A DNA stretch of 37,149 nt from Actinomycetes bacterium (GTDB lineage: Bacteria > Actinomycetota > Acidimicrobiia > Acidimicrobiales > RAAP-2). The position numbers were made by a program, and so were the translations under genes. The stretch is taken from the NCBI GenBank assembly GCA_021826255.1, contig JAKBAZ010000002.1, forward strand, positions 1 through 37,149. Direction: 5' to 3'. Shown here in pieces: positions 1-7,742 of the stretch. How positions within the stretch are numbered: position 1 is the first letter of the stretch; each line of letters opens with the position of its first letter. The notes under the pieces were generated by a model that worked only from the letters and a program-made list of their open reading frames with translations, made no database searches and was not told the origin of the DNA.

Positions 1-349
1 ATCGTCGGTGTAGGGACGGTACGACGTGGGGGAGCAGGTAGGGCGCGAGCGTGGGGAACACCCCGAGTCGTAAGCTCCCCGCTTCGGGGTCCCTCGCCGC
101 TCGCGCGAGTTCGTGAATGCGCGTGGAGCCGGCGAGAACGTCGCGAGCCGCTTCCACGACTCGCTCACCCACCGCGGTCATGTGGATCGAACGGGGGGTG
201 CGCTCGACGAGTTCCACCCCGAGTTCCGTCTCCAACTTTTTGATCTGGGTCGACAAGGTCGGCTGGGAGACGAAGCAGGCGGCGGCGGCCTCACCGAAGT
301 GTCGATGGTCGGCCACCGCGACCAGGTACTCGAGGTCCCGGAGATTCAC
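1..349 (-). CDS. oxyR: LysR-family regulator, OxyR-like (3' end cut by window)
   Basis: The minus-strand reading from a GTG at 349 begins [21 protein letters not shown] and continues through CFVSQPTLSTQIKKLE, a textbook LysR winged helix-turn-helix. The following effector-domain start (AGSLRLGVFPTLAPYLLP) is also LysR-like. About 116 residues are visible and the rest lies beyond base 1. The ORF track misses it because the start is GTG and the gene runs off the edge. The start overlaps the ahpF stop in a GTGA, so it is the third gene of an ahpC-ahpF operon. That context makes a peroxide-sensing OxyR the best guess. The redox cysteines of OxyR would be in the missing part, so the symbol is an inference. 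Confidence 0.85.
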   Translation of the reverse strand, partial: MNLRDLEYLVAVADHRHFGEAAAACFVSQPTLSTQIKKLETELGVELVERTPRSIHMTAVGERVVEAARDVLAGSTRIHELARAARDPEAGSLRLGVFPTLAPYLLPHVVPSLHRR

Positions 350-1923
350 GACGCGACGCTCGGCGCCCTTTCGGAGTCGAGTCTGATGAGGTAGTCGAAG
401 GTGGCGAGAGCCGCGTCGGCTCCCGAGCCGAGGGCGACCACAATCTGCTTGTACGGCGCCGTGGTGCAGTCACCGGCGGCGAAGACCCCCTCGAGAGAGG
501 TCGCTCCCCGGTCGTCGACGACCACCTCGCCGCGAGCACTGAGTTCGAGGGTCCCGGTCAGCCAGTCGGTGTTGGGCACCAGGCCGATCTGGACGAAGAC
601 CCCCCTCGCCTCGACCCGGTGCTCGAGACCGCTTTGTCGGTCGAGGTACACCAGTCCATCCATCCGGTCCTGGCCCGTGATGCGAAGAGTCTGCGCCCCG
701 GTGACGACGCGGACGTTGTCGCGGCGCGCGAGTGCTCGCTGGAGAACGTCGTCCGCGCGAAGCTGAGTGTCGTATTCGAGGAGAGTGACCGAGGAGCACA
801 GTCCGGCGAGATCGAGGGCGGCCTCGACGCCGGAGTTGCCGCCGCCCACCACCACCACGTCGTGGCCCTTAAAGAGTGGTCCGTCGCAGTGGGGGCAGAA
901 GGTGACTCCCTTGTTGAGGAGTTCGGTCTCGCCGGGAACGTTGAGGGTCCGCCAGCGAGCTCCGCTCGCGACGATCACGGAGCGCGCCTTCAGACGAGCC
1001 CCGCTACGTAGGTCGAGGGTGAAGAACGAGTCGTCTCGCCCGAGTCGCAGTACTCTCTCGCGCTCAATGATGTCGACGTCGTACTCGCGCGCGTGGCGTT
1101 CGAGATCGCGGGCGAGTTGGGGGCCTTCGGTGTGGGGAACCGAGATGAGGTTCTCGATGGCCATGGTGTCGAGCACCTGACCGCCGATTCGCTCACCCAC
1201 CATGGCGGTGCGCACACCCTTTCGAGCGGTGTAGACGGCCGCGGAGACTCCGGCCGGGCCGGCCCCGACGACCACGACGTCGTAGGGCTCGCGTCCGTCG
1301 AGTTCGGCGGCGTGGGCCGTGGCAGCGTCGAGGTCGAGCCGTTCGACGATGTCCGCGAGTGAACTGCGCCCGGTGAGGAAGGGCTCTCCGTTGACAAAGA
1401 CACTGGGCACCGCGAGGACTCCGCGCCCGTCGGCCTCCTCACGAAAGCTGGCGCCGTCAATGGCCACGTGGCGAACGCGGGGATTGAGCACGGCCATCAG
1501 ATTGAGGGCCTGGACGACCTCGGGGCAGTTCTGGCAGGACTGGGAGAAGAAGGTCTCCACGACCAAATCATCGGTCAGCGTCTCCACCGCTCGAGCCAGG
1601 GACTCTTCCACCACGGGCGGGTGTCCTCCGACGTGCAAGACGGCGAGAATCAGTGAGGTGAACTCGTGACCGAGCGGGAGACCGGCGAAGCGAATTCGTG
1701 GTTCGTCGCCGGGTTGGGCGACTGCGAACGACGGAGTCCACTCGTCGGCGCGCTCGACGACCTCGATCCAGGAACTCGTCTCGGCGAGTTCGCTCACCAG
1801 TTCGCGCATCTGCGCCGACGTCGGTGAATCGTCGAGAGACACGACGAGGTGCACCGGCCGGGTGAGGCGCGTGAAGTGGTCTCGGAGTTGAGCCAGGATC
1901 GAGGCGTCGAGCACGGCGATCAA
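346..1923 (-). CDS. ahpF: alkyl hydroperoxide reductase subunit F
   Basis: Flavoprotein disulfide reductase that passes electrons from NAD(P)H to AhpC. It has 525 residues, normal for AhpF. The N-terminal double thioredoxin-fold domain carries the CQNC redox pair (Cys130/Cys133). An FAD-binding Rossmann motif ([10 protein letters not shown]) lies near 216-225, the second redox pair CPHC near 343-346, and an NAD(P)H-binding [10 protein letters not shown] follows. The start is TTG at 1923, sharing TTGA with the ahpC stop, which indicates translational coupling. Its own stop overlaps the GTG of the LysR gene. A stand-alone thioredoxin reductase is excluded by the N-terminal CxxC domain. Confidence 0.96.
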   Translation of the reverse strand: MIAVLDASILAQLRDHFTRLTRPVHLVVSLDDSPTSAQMRELVSELAETSSWIEVVERADEWTPSFAVAQPGDEPRIRFAGLPLGHEFTSLILAVLHVGGHPPVVEESLARAVETLTDDLVVETFFSQSCQNCPEVVQALNLMAVLNPRVRHVAIDGASFREEADGRGVLAVPSVFVNGEPFLTGRSSLADIVERLDLDAATAHAAELDGREPYDVVVVGAGPAGVSAAVYTARKGVRTAMVGERIGGQVLDTMAIENLISVPHTEGPQLARDLERHAREYDVDIIERERVLRLGRDDSFFTLDLRSGARLKARSVIVASGARWRTLNVPGETELLNKGVTFCPHCDGPLFKGHDVVVVGGGNSGVEAALDLAGLCSSVTLLEYDTQLRADDVLQRALARRDNVRVVTGAQTLRITGQDRMDGLVYLDRQSGLEHRVEARGVFVQIGLVPNTDWLTGTLELSARGEVVVDDRGATSLEGVFAAGDCTTAPYKQIVVALGSGADAALATFDYLIRLDSERAPSVAS

Positions 1924-2483
1924 ATCTTTCCGACGAGGTCCAGCGACGGGGCGAGGGTGGTCTCACCCTCTTCCCACTTGGCGGGGCACACCTCGCCCGG
2001 GTGGCTCCGGACGTACTGGGCGGCGCGAATCTTGCGGACGAGTTCACTGGCGTTTCGACCAATACCCTCGGCGGTCATCTCCACGATCTGGATGACGCCA
2101 TCGGGGTCGACGAGGAAGGTCGCGCGGTCGGCCAGACCCTCGTCTTCGCGCAGGACGCCGAAGTTCCGAGAGATGGTCTGGGTGGGGTCACCGATCATGG
2201 GGTAGGTGATCTTGCGGATCGTGTCGGAGGTGTCGTGCCACGCCTTGTGGGTGAAGTGGGTGTCCGTAGAGACCGAGTAGACCTCGACGTCGAGGGAGCG
2301 CAGTTCGCCGTAGTAGTCCGCCAGGTCGCCGAGTTCGGTCGGGCAGACGAAGGTGAAGTCCGCCGGGTAGAAGAAGACGACCGACCAGTGGCCCTTCAGG
2401 TCCTGGTCACTGACCGGAACGAAGGCTCCGTTGTGGTACGCGGTCGCGGTAAAGGGCGCAATCTCGGTGTTGATGAGGGACAC
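1920..2483 (-). CDS. ahpC: alkyl hydroperoxide reductase subunit C (2-Cys peroxiredoxin)
   Basis: Typical 2-Cys peroxiredoxin that reduces hydrogen peroxide and organic peroxides in the cytoplasm and is recycled by AhpF. The peroxidatic Cys47 sits in [16 protein letters not shown] and the resolving Cys in [10 protein letters not shown] near 166. The C terminus ends in the family-typical [10 protein letters not shown]. The ORF track starts at 2549, but the family begins at SLINT, and an AGGAGA six bases before a GTG at 2483 supports this start, giving 187 residues, the usual AhpC length. It is the first gene of the ahpC-ahpF-lysR operon. An inverted repeat directly upstream is a candidate OxyR-type site. 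Confidence 0.97.
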   Translation of the reverse strand: MSLINTEIAPFTATAYHNGAFVPVSDQDLKGHWSVVFFYPADFTFVCPTELGDLADYYGELRSLDVEVYSVSTDTHFTHKAWHDTSDTIRKITYPMIGDPTQTISRNFGVLREDEGLADRATFLVDPDGVIQIVEMTAEGIGRNASELVRKIRAAQYVRSHPGEVCPAKWEEGETTLAPSLDLVGKI

Positions 2484-2493
2484 GAAGGCTCTC

Positions 2494-2515
2494 CTATCTC
2501 GTGGTTGTGAGATAG
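2494..2515. promoter_or_regulatory. inverted repeat upstream of ahpC, candidate OxyR/LysR operator
   Basis: CTATCTC-N8-GAGATAG is a perfect 7-bp inverted repeat that ends 11 bases before the ahpC GTG, between the start and the AT-rich promoter region (2516-2580). LysR-type regulators bind imperfect dyads near the promoters of peroxide genes, and a LysR gene is part of this operon. Its position close to the ribosome-binding site could also mean a repressor site or an mRNA hairpin. Confidence 0.5.
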
Positions 2516-2630
2516 ATACTGTAAATGGAAAAGCAGCAAATTCATTCATATTGATGATGAAAATTCTCGATGGCCTCGATAGGGCGCATCAATGAATCCC
2601 AGGGCCGGCGCCGAGCGTGGTGGAGCCGCT

Positions 2631-2636
2631 TAAGTT
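2631..2636 (+). promoter_or_regulatory. -10 element TAAGTT, leaderless start of the AAA+ gene
   Basis: TAAGTT lies exactly six bases before the ATG at 2643, with no Shine-Dalgarno sequence between. This is the TAnnnT geometry known for leaderless transcripts in actinobacteria. No convincing -35 is visible. Confidence 0.6.
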
Positions 2637-2642
2637 GAGCGC

Positions 2643-4055
2643 ATGACCAGTGTCACCCCCACTCCTCGCACACTCCGCCAACTTCGCGACTCGGGCTACG
2701 TGAGTCGTTCGGTACGAGAGGAGATGCGCAGCAATCTCGAGACTCGTCTCCGGGAGGGTCGTTCGCTCACCTCGGCGGTGCGCGGCTACGACGAGACCGT
2801 ACTGCCCCAACTCGAGACCGCCCTGCTCGCGGGCCACGACGTCATCTTGCTCGGTGAGCGGGGCCAGGCGAAGACCCGACTCATTCGAGCGCTCGTGGAC
2901 CTTCTTGACGAGTGGATTCCGGTCGTCGCGGGTTCGCCAGTTCGAGACGACCCTTGTCGACCTCTCTCGGCCTACGCCCACGACCTCATCGCTACCCACG
3001 GGGAGGACACCCCCATTGAGTGGATTCGCCGCGAGGAGCGCTTCGCCGAAAAGCTCGCGACCCCCGACACCTCTATGGCCGACCTCATTGGCGACATCGA
3101 CCCCATCAAGGTGGCCGGCGGACTGTACCTGGACGATCCTCGGGCCCTCTCCTTCGGTTTGGTGCCCAAGTCCCACCGGGGTATTTTCGCCATCAACGAG
3201 CTCCCCGACCTCGCTGAACGTATACAAGTGGGGCTGCTCAACGTTCTCGAGGAACGTGACGTGCAGATTCGTACCCACCTCGTGCGTCTTGAGGTGGACG
3301 TGGTCGTCGTGGCCACCGCCAACCCCGAGGACTACACCAACCGCGGTCGTCTCATCACTCCATTGAAAGACCGGTTCGGCTCGCAGATTCGTACCCACTA
3401 CCCCTTCGAGATTGAGACGGAGATCGCCATCATGCGTGACGAGGCTCACGCCGAGACCGCCGGCCTCGACCTCGTCGTGCCGTGGTTCATCGAGGACGTG
3501 ATCGCACGAACGTCGCACGTGGCTCGCCAAAGTCAGGCCGTGTCCCAGCGTTCCGGTGTGTCGGTCAGACTCTCCATCGCCAACTACGAGACAGTGGTGG
3601 CCTCGGCGACGCGACGGGCCCTTCGCCACGGTGAGTCGACGGTGGTTCCGCGGATCAGCGACCTCGGCGCGATGATCCAATCCACTCAAGGAAAAATCGA
3701 GTTCGACACGTTGGACGACGACGAGGCGGAGCGAGTGATTCCGGCCCTCATCGCCCTAGCGACACGTCAGAGTTTCGCCCAGCACGTGGTGCTCGAGCGA
3801 GCGGCCGACATCGTGGGTGAGTTCGACGGGGAGGTCGTGGTTCACGTCGGAGAGGATCTCCCGAGTAGTGACTACGCGAGAACACTCGACGCGATGCCGG
3901 CGTTACGCGAGGCCGCTGCGCGGGTGGCGAACTCGGAAGAACCAGGGGAGCTCGCCGCCGCCACGGAGTACGTTCTTGAGGGCCTCTTCGTTACGAAGCG
4001 ACTGGGTAAGGACACCTCGGGGCCGCTCGCCCAGTACCGAGCCCGGAGTCGCTAG
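2643..4055 (+). CDS. MoxR/magnesium-chelatase-like AAA+ ATPase (Rv0958-like)
   Basis: AAA+ ATPase of 470 residues resembling the Mg-chelatase subunit I/MoxR group and, from memory, mycobacterial Rv0958. Walker A is GERGQAKT (71-78). The Walker B region reads GIFAINEL (about 180-187), with Asn where Asp is usual. Sensor 1 is VVVVATANPEDYTNRGR, followed by an arginine-finger candidate in LKDRFG (Arg244). Such ATPases remodel or insert cofactors into a VWA partner. The next gene encodes a MIDAS-type VWA protein, and its GTG overlaps this stop by one base (TAGTG), so the two are probably made as a complex. No chlorophyll or cobalamin genes are nearby, so true chelatase activity is unlikely. The substrate is unknown. 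Confidence 0.9.
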   Translation: MTSVTPTPRTLRQLRDSGYVSRSVREEMRSNLETRLREGRSLTSAVRGYDETVLPQLETALLAGHDVILLGERGQAKTRLIRALVDLLDEWIPVVAGSPVRDDPCRPLSAYAHDLIATHGEDTPIEWIRREERFAEKLATPDTSMADLIGDIDPIKVAGGLYLDDPRALSFGLVPKSHRGIFAINELPDLAERIQVGLLNVLEERDVQIRTHLVRLEVDVVVVATANPEDYTNRGRLITPLKDRFGSQIRTHYPFEIETEIAIMRDEAHAETAGLDLVVPWFIEDVIARTSHVARQSQAVSQRSGVSVRLSIANYETVVASATRRALRHGESTVVPRISDLGAMIQSTQGKIEFDTLDDDEAERVIPALIALATRQSFAQHVVLERAADIVGEFDGEVVVHVGEDLPSSDYARTLDAMPALREAAARVANSEEPGELAAATEYVLEGLFVTKRLGKDTSGPLAQYRARSR

Positions 4056-6025
4056 TGCCGTCGTCGTATCGCCGGCGGCGCTCGGAGGACGATATCGACG
4101 AGGATCTCGACGAGATTCTCGCCCAACTCTCTGAGGAGGTCCTCGAGCACGGTGACGTCTCTCGGGCGCTCGAGGACCTAGTGCGAGCGGGATTTACCGG
4201 GGTGGACGGGGAACGAGTGGAGGGTCTCGACGATCTACTCGAGCGAGTGCGGGCTCGACGGCTGGACCTCGAGAACTCGTCGAACAGCGCTGACCCTCTC
4301 GAACGGTACTCCCAGTGGCTCGAGCACGTGGAGCGACTCGAAGCGGAGGAACTGGAGCGATCGGTGCGCGACGCTCCCGAAGGCTCCGACACCGACGCTC
4401 GACGGCGAGCCGAGTCGAAGAATCTCGAGCGGGCGCTGTGGGGGTCTCGTTTCGCCGAACGTTTCGAGAGTGCGCGCCACTACGAGTTCAGTTCTTCCGA
4501 AGCCGCCACGGAGTTCGACCAACTCTCGAATGAGCTCACCCACGACCTCTTGTCGACGTACTTCGAGGCGGCGAAGGACGCGCTCACGAATCCGGATCCG
4601 GCGGCGATGGCTCGACTGAGAGAGATGATGAACGAGCTGTCCGATCTCCTTGAGCGTCGCCGCCGGGGTGACGACGTCGAGAAGGAGAGCGAGGAGTTTC
4701 TCCGGCGTAACCAGGACTTCTTCCCGGGGGCTCAGTCCCTCGACGACGTGGTACGCCAATTGGCCGAGCGCGCCGCCGCCGCGGAGGCCATGTTTCGGAG
4801 TCTGCCCGCGGGACAACAAGACGAGTTGCGTCAGCTCATGGGTCAGATCACCGACGACGCCGACTTCGGGTGGTCTCTTCATCGGTTGATGTCCAACCTT
4901 CGACACGAAACACCCGAGATCGATTGGTCGAGTTCGAGTCGAGCGCCGGGTGGTTCCAGCCTGGGTGAGGCCGTGGACACGACTCAAGCCCTCGCCCAAC
5001 TGCGCGAAATCGAGTCCTTCCTCGCCCGATCCGGTGCGGCCCTCGCCCTCCCCGAAGTCGACGTGGAACAGATTCGTCGACACCTCGGCGACGACGCCGC
5101 TCGTCACGTCGAACGGCTTCGCCACACCCTCTCGGGTCTTCGTTCTAGGGGTCTCATGGAGTCCGCCCACGGTGAACCGATTCTCACCCCTCGAGCCCTC
5201 ACGCGGATTGGGCGTCGGGCCCTGCGGGACCTCTTCGCCGACGCTGCACGCGTCACACTCAACGGGGGCCACCACTCACTCGAGCGCGACGTGAGGGGGG
5301 AGCGCCAAGAGACCTCTCGGGCCTTCGAGTCGGGGGACCTCGCCCACCTGCACGTGGGCGACACGTTGAGAAATGCGCTGCGGCGAGAGGGTCCCGGGTT
5401 GCCGTTACGGGTTGCTCCCGACGACTTCGTGGTTCACGAGGTCGAGGGTGAGCGGCGTAACGCGACGGTTTTCGCGATCGACCTCTCGCGCTCCATGGCG
5501 CTTCGAGGAAACCTCGGTCCGGCGAAGAAGATGCTCGTGGCCATGGTGGAACTCATCCGTCAGCGCTACCCCCGCGACTTTCTCGCGGTGATTGGCTTCT
5601 CCGCGACGGCCTTCGAGTTGCGACCCGACGAGCTGGTCACTCTGAGCATTGACGACTCCTACGGAACGAACCTCCAGCACGCCCTCGCCCTCGGACGCCA
5701 CCTGATGCGCGACCAACGCGGTGTGCGTCAGATAGTGGTCGTGACCGACGGGGAACCGACCGCTCACCTCGACGCCGACGGGACCCCCTTCTTTTCCTGG
5801 CCCCCGGTGCGCGAGACTCTCGAGCGCACGATGGCCGAGGTCGTGCGTTGTACTCGCGCGGGCATCGTGATCAACACCTTCGCCCTCGATATCGAGCGCA
5901 GCCAGTTCCCGTTCGTCGAACAGATCGCCCAGGTCAACTCCGGGCGAACCTTCTACACCTCGATCGATGATCTCGGCGCGTACGTTCTCGACGACTTCGT
6001 CTCTCGTCGACGGCGCGCGTCTTAG
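4055..6025 (+). CDS. VWA-domain protein, partner of the upstream AAA+ ATPase (Rv0959-like)
   Basis: A 656-residue protein with a long, charged, mostly helical N-terminal part (Glu/Arg-rich, about 1-430) and a C-terminal von Willebrand A domain (about 465-650). The MIDAS metal site looks complete: DLSRS (Asp476, Ser478, Ser480), a Thr in SYGTNLQ, and an Asp in VVVTDGEPT. There is no signal peptide or membrane segment, so it is cytoplasmic. Gene order and length match the Mycobacterium Rv0958-Rv0959 pair as remembered. The start is the GTG overlapping the upstream stop. The target is unknown, and a chaperone or remodelling role with the ATPase is inferred. Confidence 0.88.
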   Translation: MPSSYRRRRSEDDIDEDLDEILAQLSEEVLEHGDVSRALEDLVRAGFTGVDGERVEGLDDLLERVRARRLDLENSSNSADPLERYSQWLEHVERLEAEELERSVRDAPEGSDTDARRRAESKNLERALWGSRFAERFESARHYEFSSSEAATEFDQLSNELTHDLLSTYFEAAKDALTNPDPAAMARLREMMNELSDLLERRRRGDDVEKESEEFLRRNQDFFPGAQSLDDVVRQLAERAAAAEAMFRSLPAGQQDELRQLMGQITDDADFGWSLHRLMSNLRHETPEIDWSSSSRAPGGSSLGEAVDTTQALAQLREIESFLARSGAALALPEVDVEQIRRHLGDDAARHVERLRHTLSGLRSRGLMESAHGEPILTPRALTRIGRRALRDLFADAARVTLNGGHHSLERDVRGERQETSRAFESGDLAHLHVGDTLRNALRREGPGLPLRVAPDDFVVHEVEGERRNATVFAIDLSRSMALRGNLGPAKKMLVAMVELIRQRYPRDFLAVIGFSATAFELRPDELVTLSIDDSYGTNLQHALALGRHLMRDQRGVRQIVVVTDGEPTAHLDADGTPFFSWPPVRETLERTMAEVVRCTRAGIVINTFALDIERSQFPFVEQIAQVNSGRTFYTSIDDLGAYVLDDFVSRRRRAS

Positions 6026-6032
6026 AAAGGAT

Positions 6033-6061
6033 TTGCATTCTCCCGTCACGTCGGCCACAAT
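6033..6061 (+). promoter_or_regulatory. predicted sigma-70-type promoter of whiB
   Basis: TTGCAT (6033-6038) and CACAAT (6056-6061) are separated by 17 bases, placing the transcription start near 6068. It lies just after the VWA stop and upstream of whiB, so whiB probably has its own promoter. Confidence 0.55.
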
Positions 6062-6068
6062 GACACCG

Positions 6069-6080
6069 GTGTAATTACAC
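6069..6080. promoter_or_regulatory. 12-bp perfect palindrome at the predicted whiB transcription start
   Basis: GTGTAATTACAC is a perfect palindrome just downstream of the predicted -10, covering the expected +1 region. That is a typical position for a repressor operator. It is strikingly AT-centred in GC-rich surroundings. The binding protein is unknown. Confidence 0.5.
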
Positions 6081-6115
6081 GGCTGATGGCAGCCAGAGAC
6101 CCCGGGGGAGACGGC

Positions 6116-6394
6116 GTGGACATCGTGGATCTGATGAGTGGCATGGAGGACCGGGGCTGGCAGGCTCGGGCGAACTGCATGGGAGTGGACCCCGACCTCT
6201 TCTTCCCTGAGCGGGGCGCCTCGACGCGCGAGGCGAAAGAGGTGTGTCGCGGGTGCGTAGTTCGCGAGGACTGCTTGGAGTACGCCCTCGATAACGGCGA
6301 GAAATTTGGTATCTGGGGTGGGATGAGTGAGCGTGAACGGCGTCGCTTGCGCCGAGCCCGAGCCATTGAGCGTCGGGCTCAAGCTGCGAGCTAA
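6116..6394 (+). CDS. WhiB-family iron-sulfur transcription regulator
   Basis: Small Wbl protein with four cysteines in the family pattern: Cys21, then CRGC (44 and 47), then Cys53. These should hold a [4Fe-4S] cluster. The GIWGG turn (65-69) and the basic tail SERERRRLRRARAIERR follow, as in WhiB proteins that bind the sigma factor and DNA. The ORF track starts at 6086, but GGGGGAG four bases before the GTG at 6116 makes this the better start (92 residues). The length and short N terminus recall WhiB1/WhiB2 types; the subtype is not decided. It has its own promoter and a palindrome upstream. Confidence 0.94.
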   Translation: MDIVDLMSGMEDRGWQARANCMGVDPDLFFPERGASTREAKEVCRGCVVREDCLEYALDNGEKFGIWGGMSERERRRLRRARAIERRAQAAS

Positions 6395-6401
6395 GTCGAT
6401 T

Positions 6402-6416
6402 CCTCGAGACCCGAGG
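6402..6416. terminator. weak hairpin between convergent whiB and formiminotransferase genes
   Basis: CCTCG-agacc-CGAGG forms a 5-bp stem with a 5-base loop in the 47-base gap between convergent genes. There is no T tract, so it could only be a weak or factor-assisted terminator. Confidence 0.25.
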
Positions 6417-6441
6417 CGTACGAGCCCTGGGTGACGCTGTA

Positions 6442-7251
6442 CTACGCGAGTCGGCCCTCAATGGTGGTCGACTCCGAGAATCCGAGTTGTTCCCAGCGTT
6501 CCTCGGGGAGAGTGTGGAGGACCGCCCGGGGGGCGAGTCCGACGAGTTCAGCTCGCTCAATGCGAGAGAGTCCGACGCGCTGGGCGACGGTGTCGTAGAC
6601 CTCGAGGGGGCTCGCCATCGTCCAGTCCACGATGTTGCACGACACCTGGGTGAACTCTCCGACGGCGAGTCCGAGAGTGCGAAGTCCCGGTCGGCGAAGG
6701 TCCCGGGCCACGCTGCGCGTGTCGGACAGGGAGACGTCGCGCAACCAGATATTCCACGCGAGAAGAACGTCCCGCGCACCGACCGCGGACGACCCCCAGC
6801 GCGGGTTCGGCGACGGAGGTCCCCACTCGGGCGCGAGACTTCGGAACGCCTCACGACGAAGGGTGGGCAGTTCTCTCTGGCCACTCGCCAGTGGGCCGTA
6901 GAGGAACACCGGGACCCCTCGTTCCCCGAGCCATCGCGCGACTCGGTCCCTCTCCTCGATCGCGCGAGGGGCCTGTGAGGGCTCCAGGGCGACGAAGGGA
7001 ACGACGTCGAGAACCCCGAGACGGGGGTGAACTCCGTGGTGGCGAGTCAGGTCGACGAGTTCGAGGGTCGCGAGTGCGAGGGCGTGAACGTCCCGTCGAA
7101 GTTCATCGACGTGGTGGATGAGCGTGAAGACGCTGCGATGGTGGTGGGGGTCAGAGTGGCGATCTCTCAACGACTCGCCGGCCGCCACGTCGAGGGCGCG
7201 AAGAACCTCGGAGTCGCGTCCCTCGGAGATATTGATCACGCACTCGAGCAC
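6442..7251 (-). CDS. glutamate formiminotransferase (single-domain FTCD N-terminal family)
   Basis: The start LECVINISEGRD and the HHHRSVFTL segment match the formiminotransferase N-terminal subdomain. GVHPRLGVLDVVPF continues the family pattern. Such enzymes move the formimino group from formiminoglutamate to tetrahydrofolate during histidine breakdown. At 269 residues it contains only the transferase part, with no cyclodeaminase domain. No other hut gene lies in the window, so involvement in histidine catabolism is uncertain and a different one-carbon role is possible. The GTG start at 7251 is supported by TAGTGT exactly six bases upstream, indicating a leaderless mRNA. Confidence 0.85.
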   Translation of the reverse strand: MLECVINISEGRDSEVLRALDVAAGESLRDRHSDPHHHRSVFTLIHHVDELRRDVHALALATLELVDLTRHHGVHPRLGVLDVVPFVALEPSQAPRAIEERDRVARWLGERGVPVFLYGPLASGQRELPTLRREAFRSLAPEWGPPSPNPRWGSSAVGARDVLLAWNIWLRDVSLSDTRSVARDLRRPGLRTLGLAVGEFTQVSCNIVDWTMASPLEVYDTVAQRVGLSRIERAELVGLAPRAVLHTLPEERWEQLGFSESTTIEGRLA

Positions 7252-7257
7252 GGGCTC

Positions 7258-7263
7258 ACACTA
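7258..7263 (-). promoter_or_regulatory. -10 element TAGTGT, leaderless formiminotransferase start
   Basis: On the minus strand TAGTGT is followed by six bases and then the GTG at 7251. No Shine-Dalgarno sequence is present. Confidence 0.6.
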
Positions 7264-7381
7264 GGGGGGGTTCTGTCGGGTTGTCGTCGGACCATCTGGT
7301 GCGACCCCCACCTTTCAGGCGATTCGAAGGACGAGAGTCTGGGCCGGGAGGTTCCTTCGACGACCCGCGGGGGGTGGGGTC

Positions 7382-7413
7382 TAGACTTACCACTCAATCC
7401 CCGTCCCTGGAGG
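7382..7413 (+). promoter_or_regulatory. -10 element TAGACT and ribosome-binding site of the small gene
   Basis: TAGACT (7382-7387) would start a transcript near 7394. GGAGG (7409-7413) then lies seven bases before the GTG at 7421. This is a leadered gene, in contrast to several neighbours. Confidence 0.5.
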
Positions 7414-7420
7414 AAAGTTC

Positions 7421-7699
7421 GTGAGCCACATTCCTAGCGCTGAGACGACCGTCGTCACCGACCCCGTGGGTCACGTCCAAGTCGTCTACCTCGGTCCGGT
7501 CGCGCCTCACTGGGAGTGTCGGATGGTGTTCGGGGACGAAGAGCAGATTCAGGGGTTCGTCGACCGTATCGACGCTCGCCTGCGATTTCTCCCCCCCCAC
7601 GATCCCCAGTTTCGTCGTAATCGCGAGCGGGTGAACCGGGACGCCGAGCGAGAGAATCTCCTCGTGGAGTGGAACCTGGGCTACGAAGAAGAGGCCTAG
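7421..7699 (+). CDS. small protein of unknown function
   Basis: A 92-residue soluble, acidic protein beginning MSHIPSAETTVVTDPVGHVQVVYLG and ending EWNLGYEEEA. A strong GGAGG ribosome-binding site seven bases before the GTG and a plausible -10 make it a real gene rather than chance. I recognise no domain. Single Cys, His and Trp residues do not form a metal motif. It is divergent from the formiminotransferase gene and convergent with the DUF2342 gene. No function is assigned. Confidence 0.8.
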   Translation: MSHIPSAETTVVTDPVGHVQVVYLGPVAPHWECRMVFGDEEQIQGFVDRIDARLRFLPPHDPQFRRNRERVNRDAERENLLVEWNLGYEEEA

Positions 7700-7720
7700 A
7701 CCCTTCGCCTTGTGTAGGCC

Positions 7721-7742
7721 CCTCGCTACGCCAGAGGCGAGG
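7721..7742. terminator. possible hairpin between convergent genes
   Basis: CCTCGC and GCGAGG form a 6-bp stem with a 10-base loop, spanning the end of the DUF2342 gene just past the small plus-strand gene. There is no T tract, so this is weak evidence for a bidirectional terminator. Confidence 0.25.

Noticed and set aside
2589-3689. 366-codon minus-strand ORF antisense to the AAA+ gene
   Set aside because: It has low-complexity, His/Val/Gly-rich composition and lies opposite a gene with intact Walker motifs; long antisense frames are common in GC-rich DNA.
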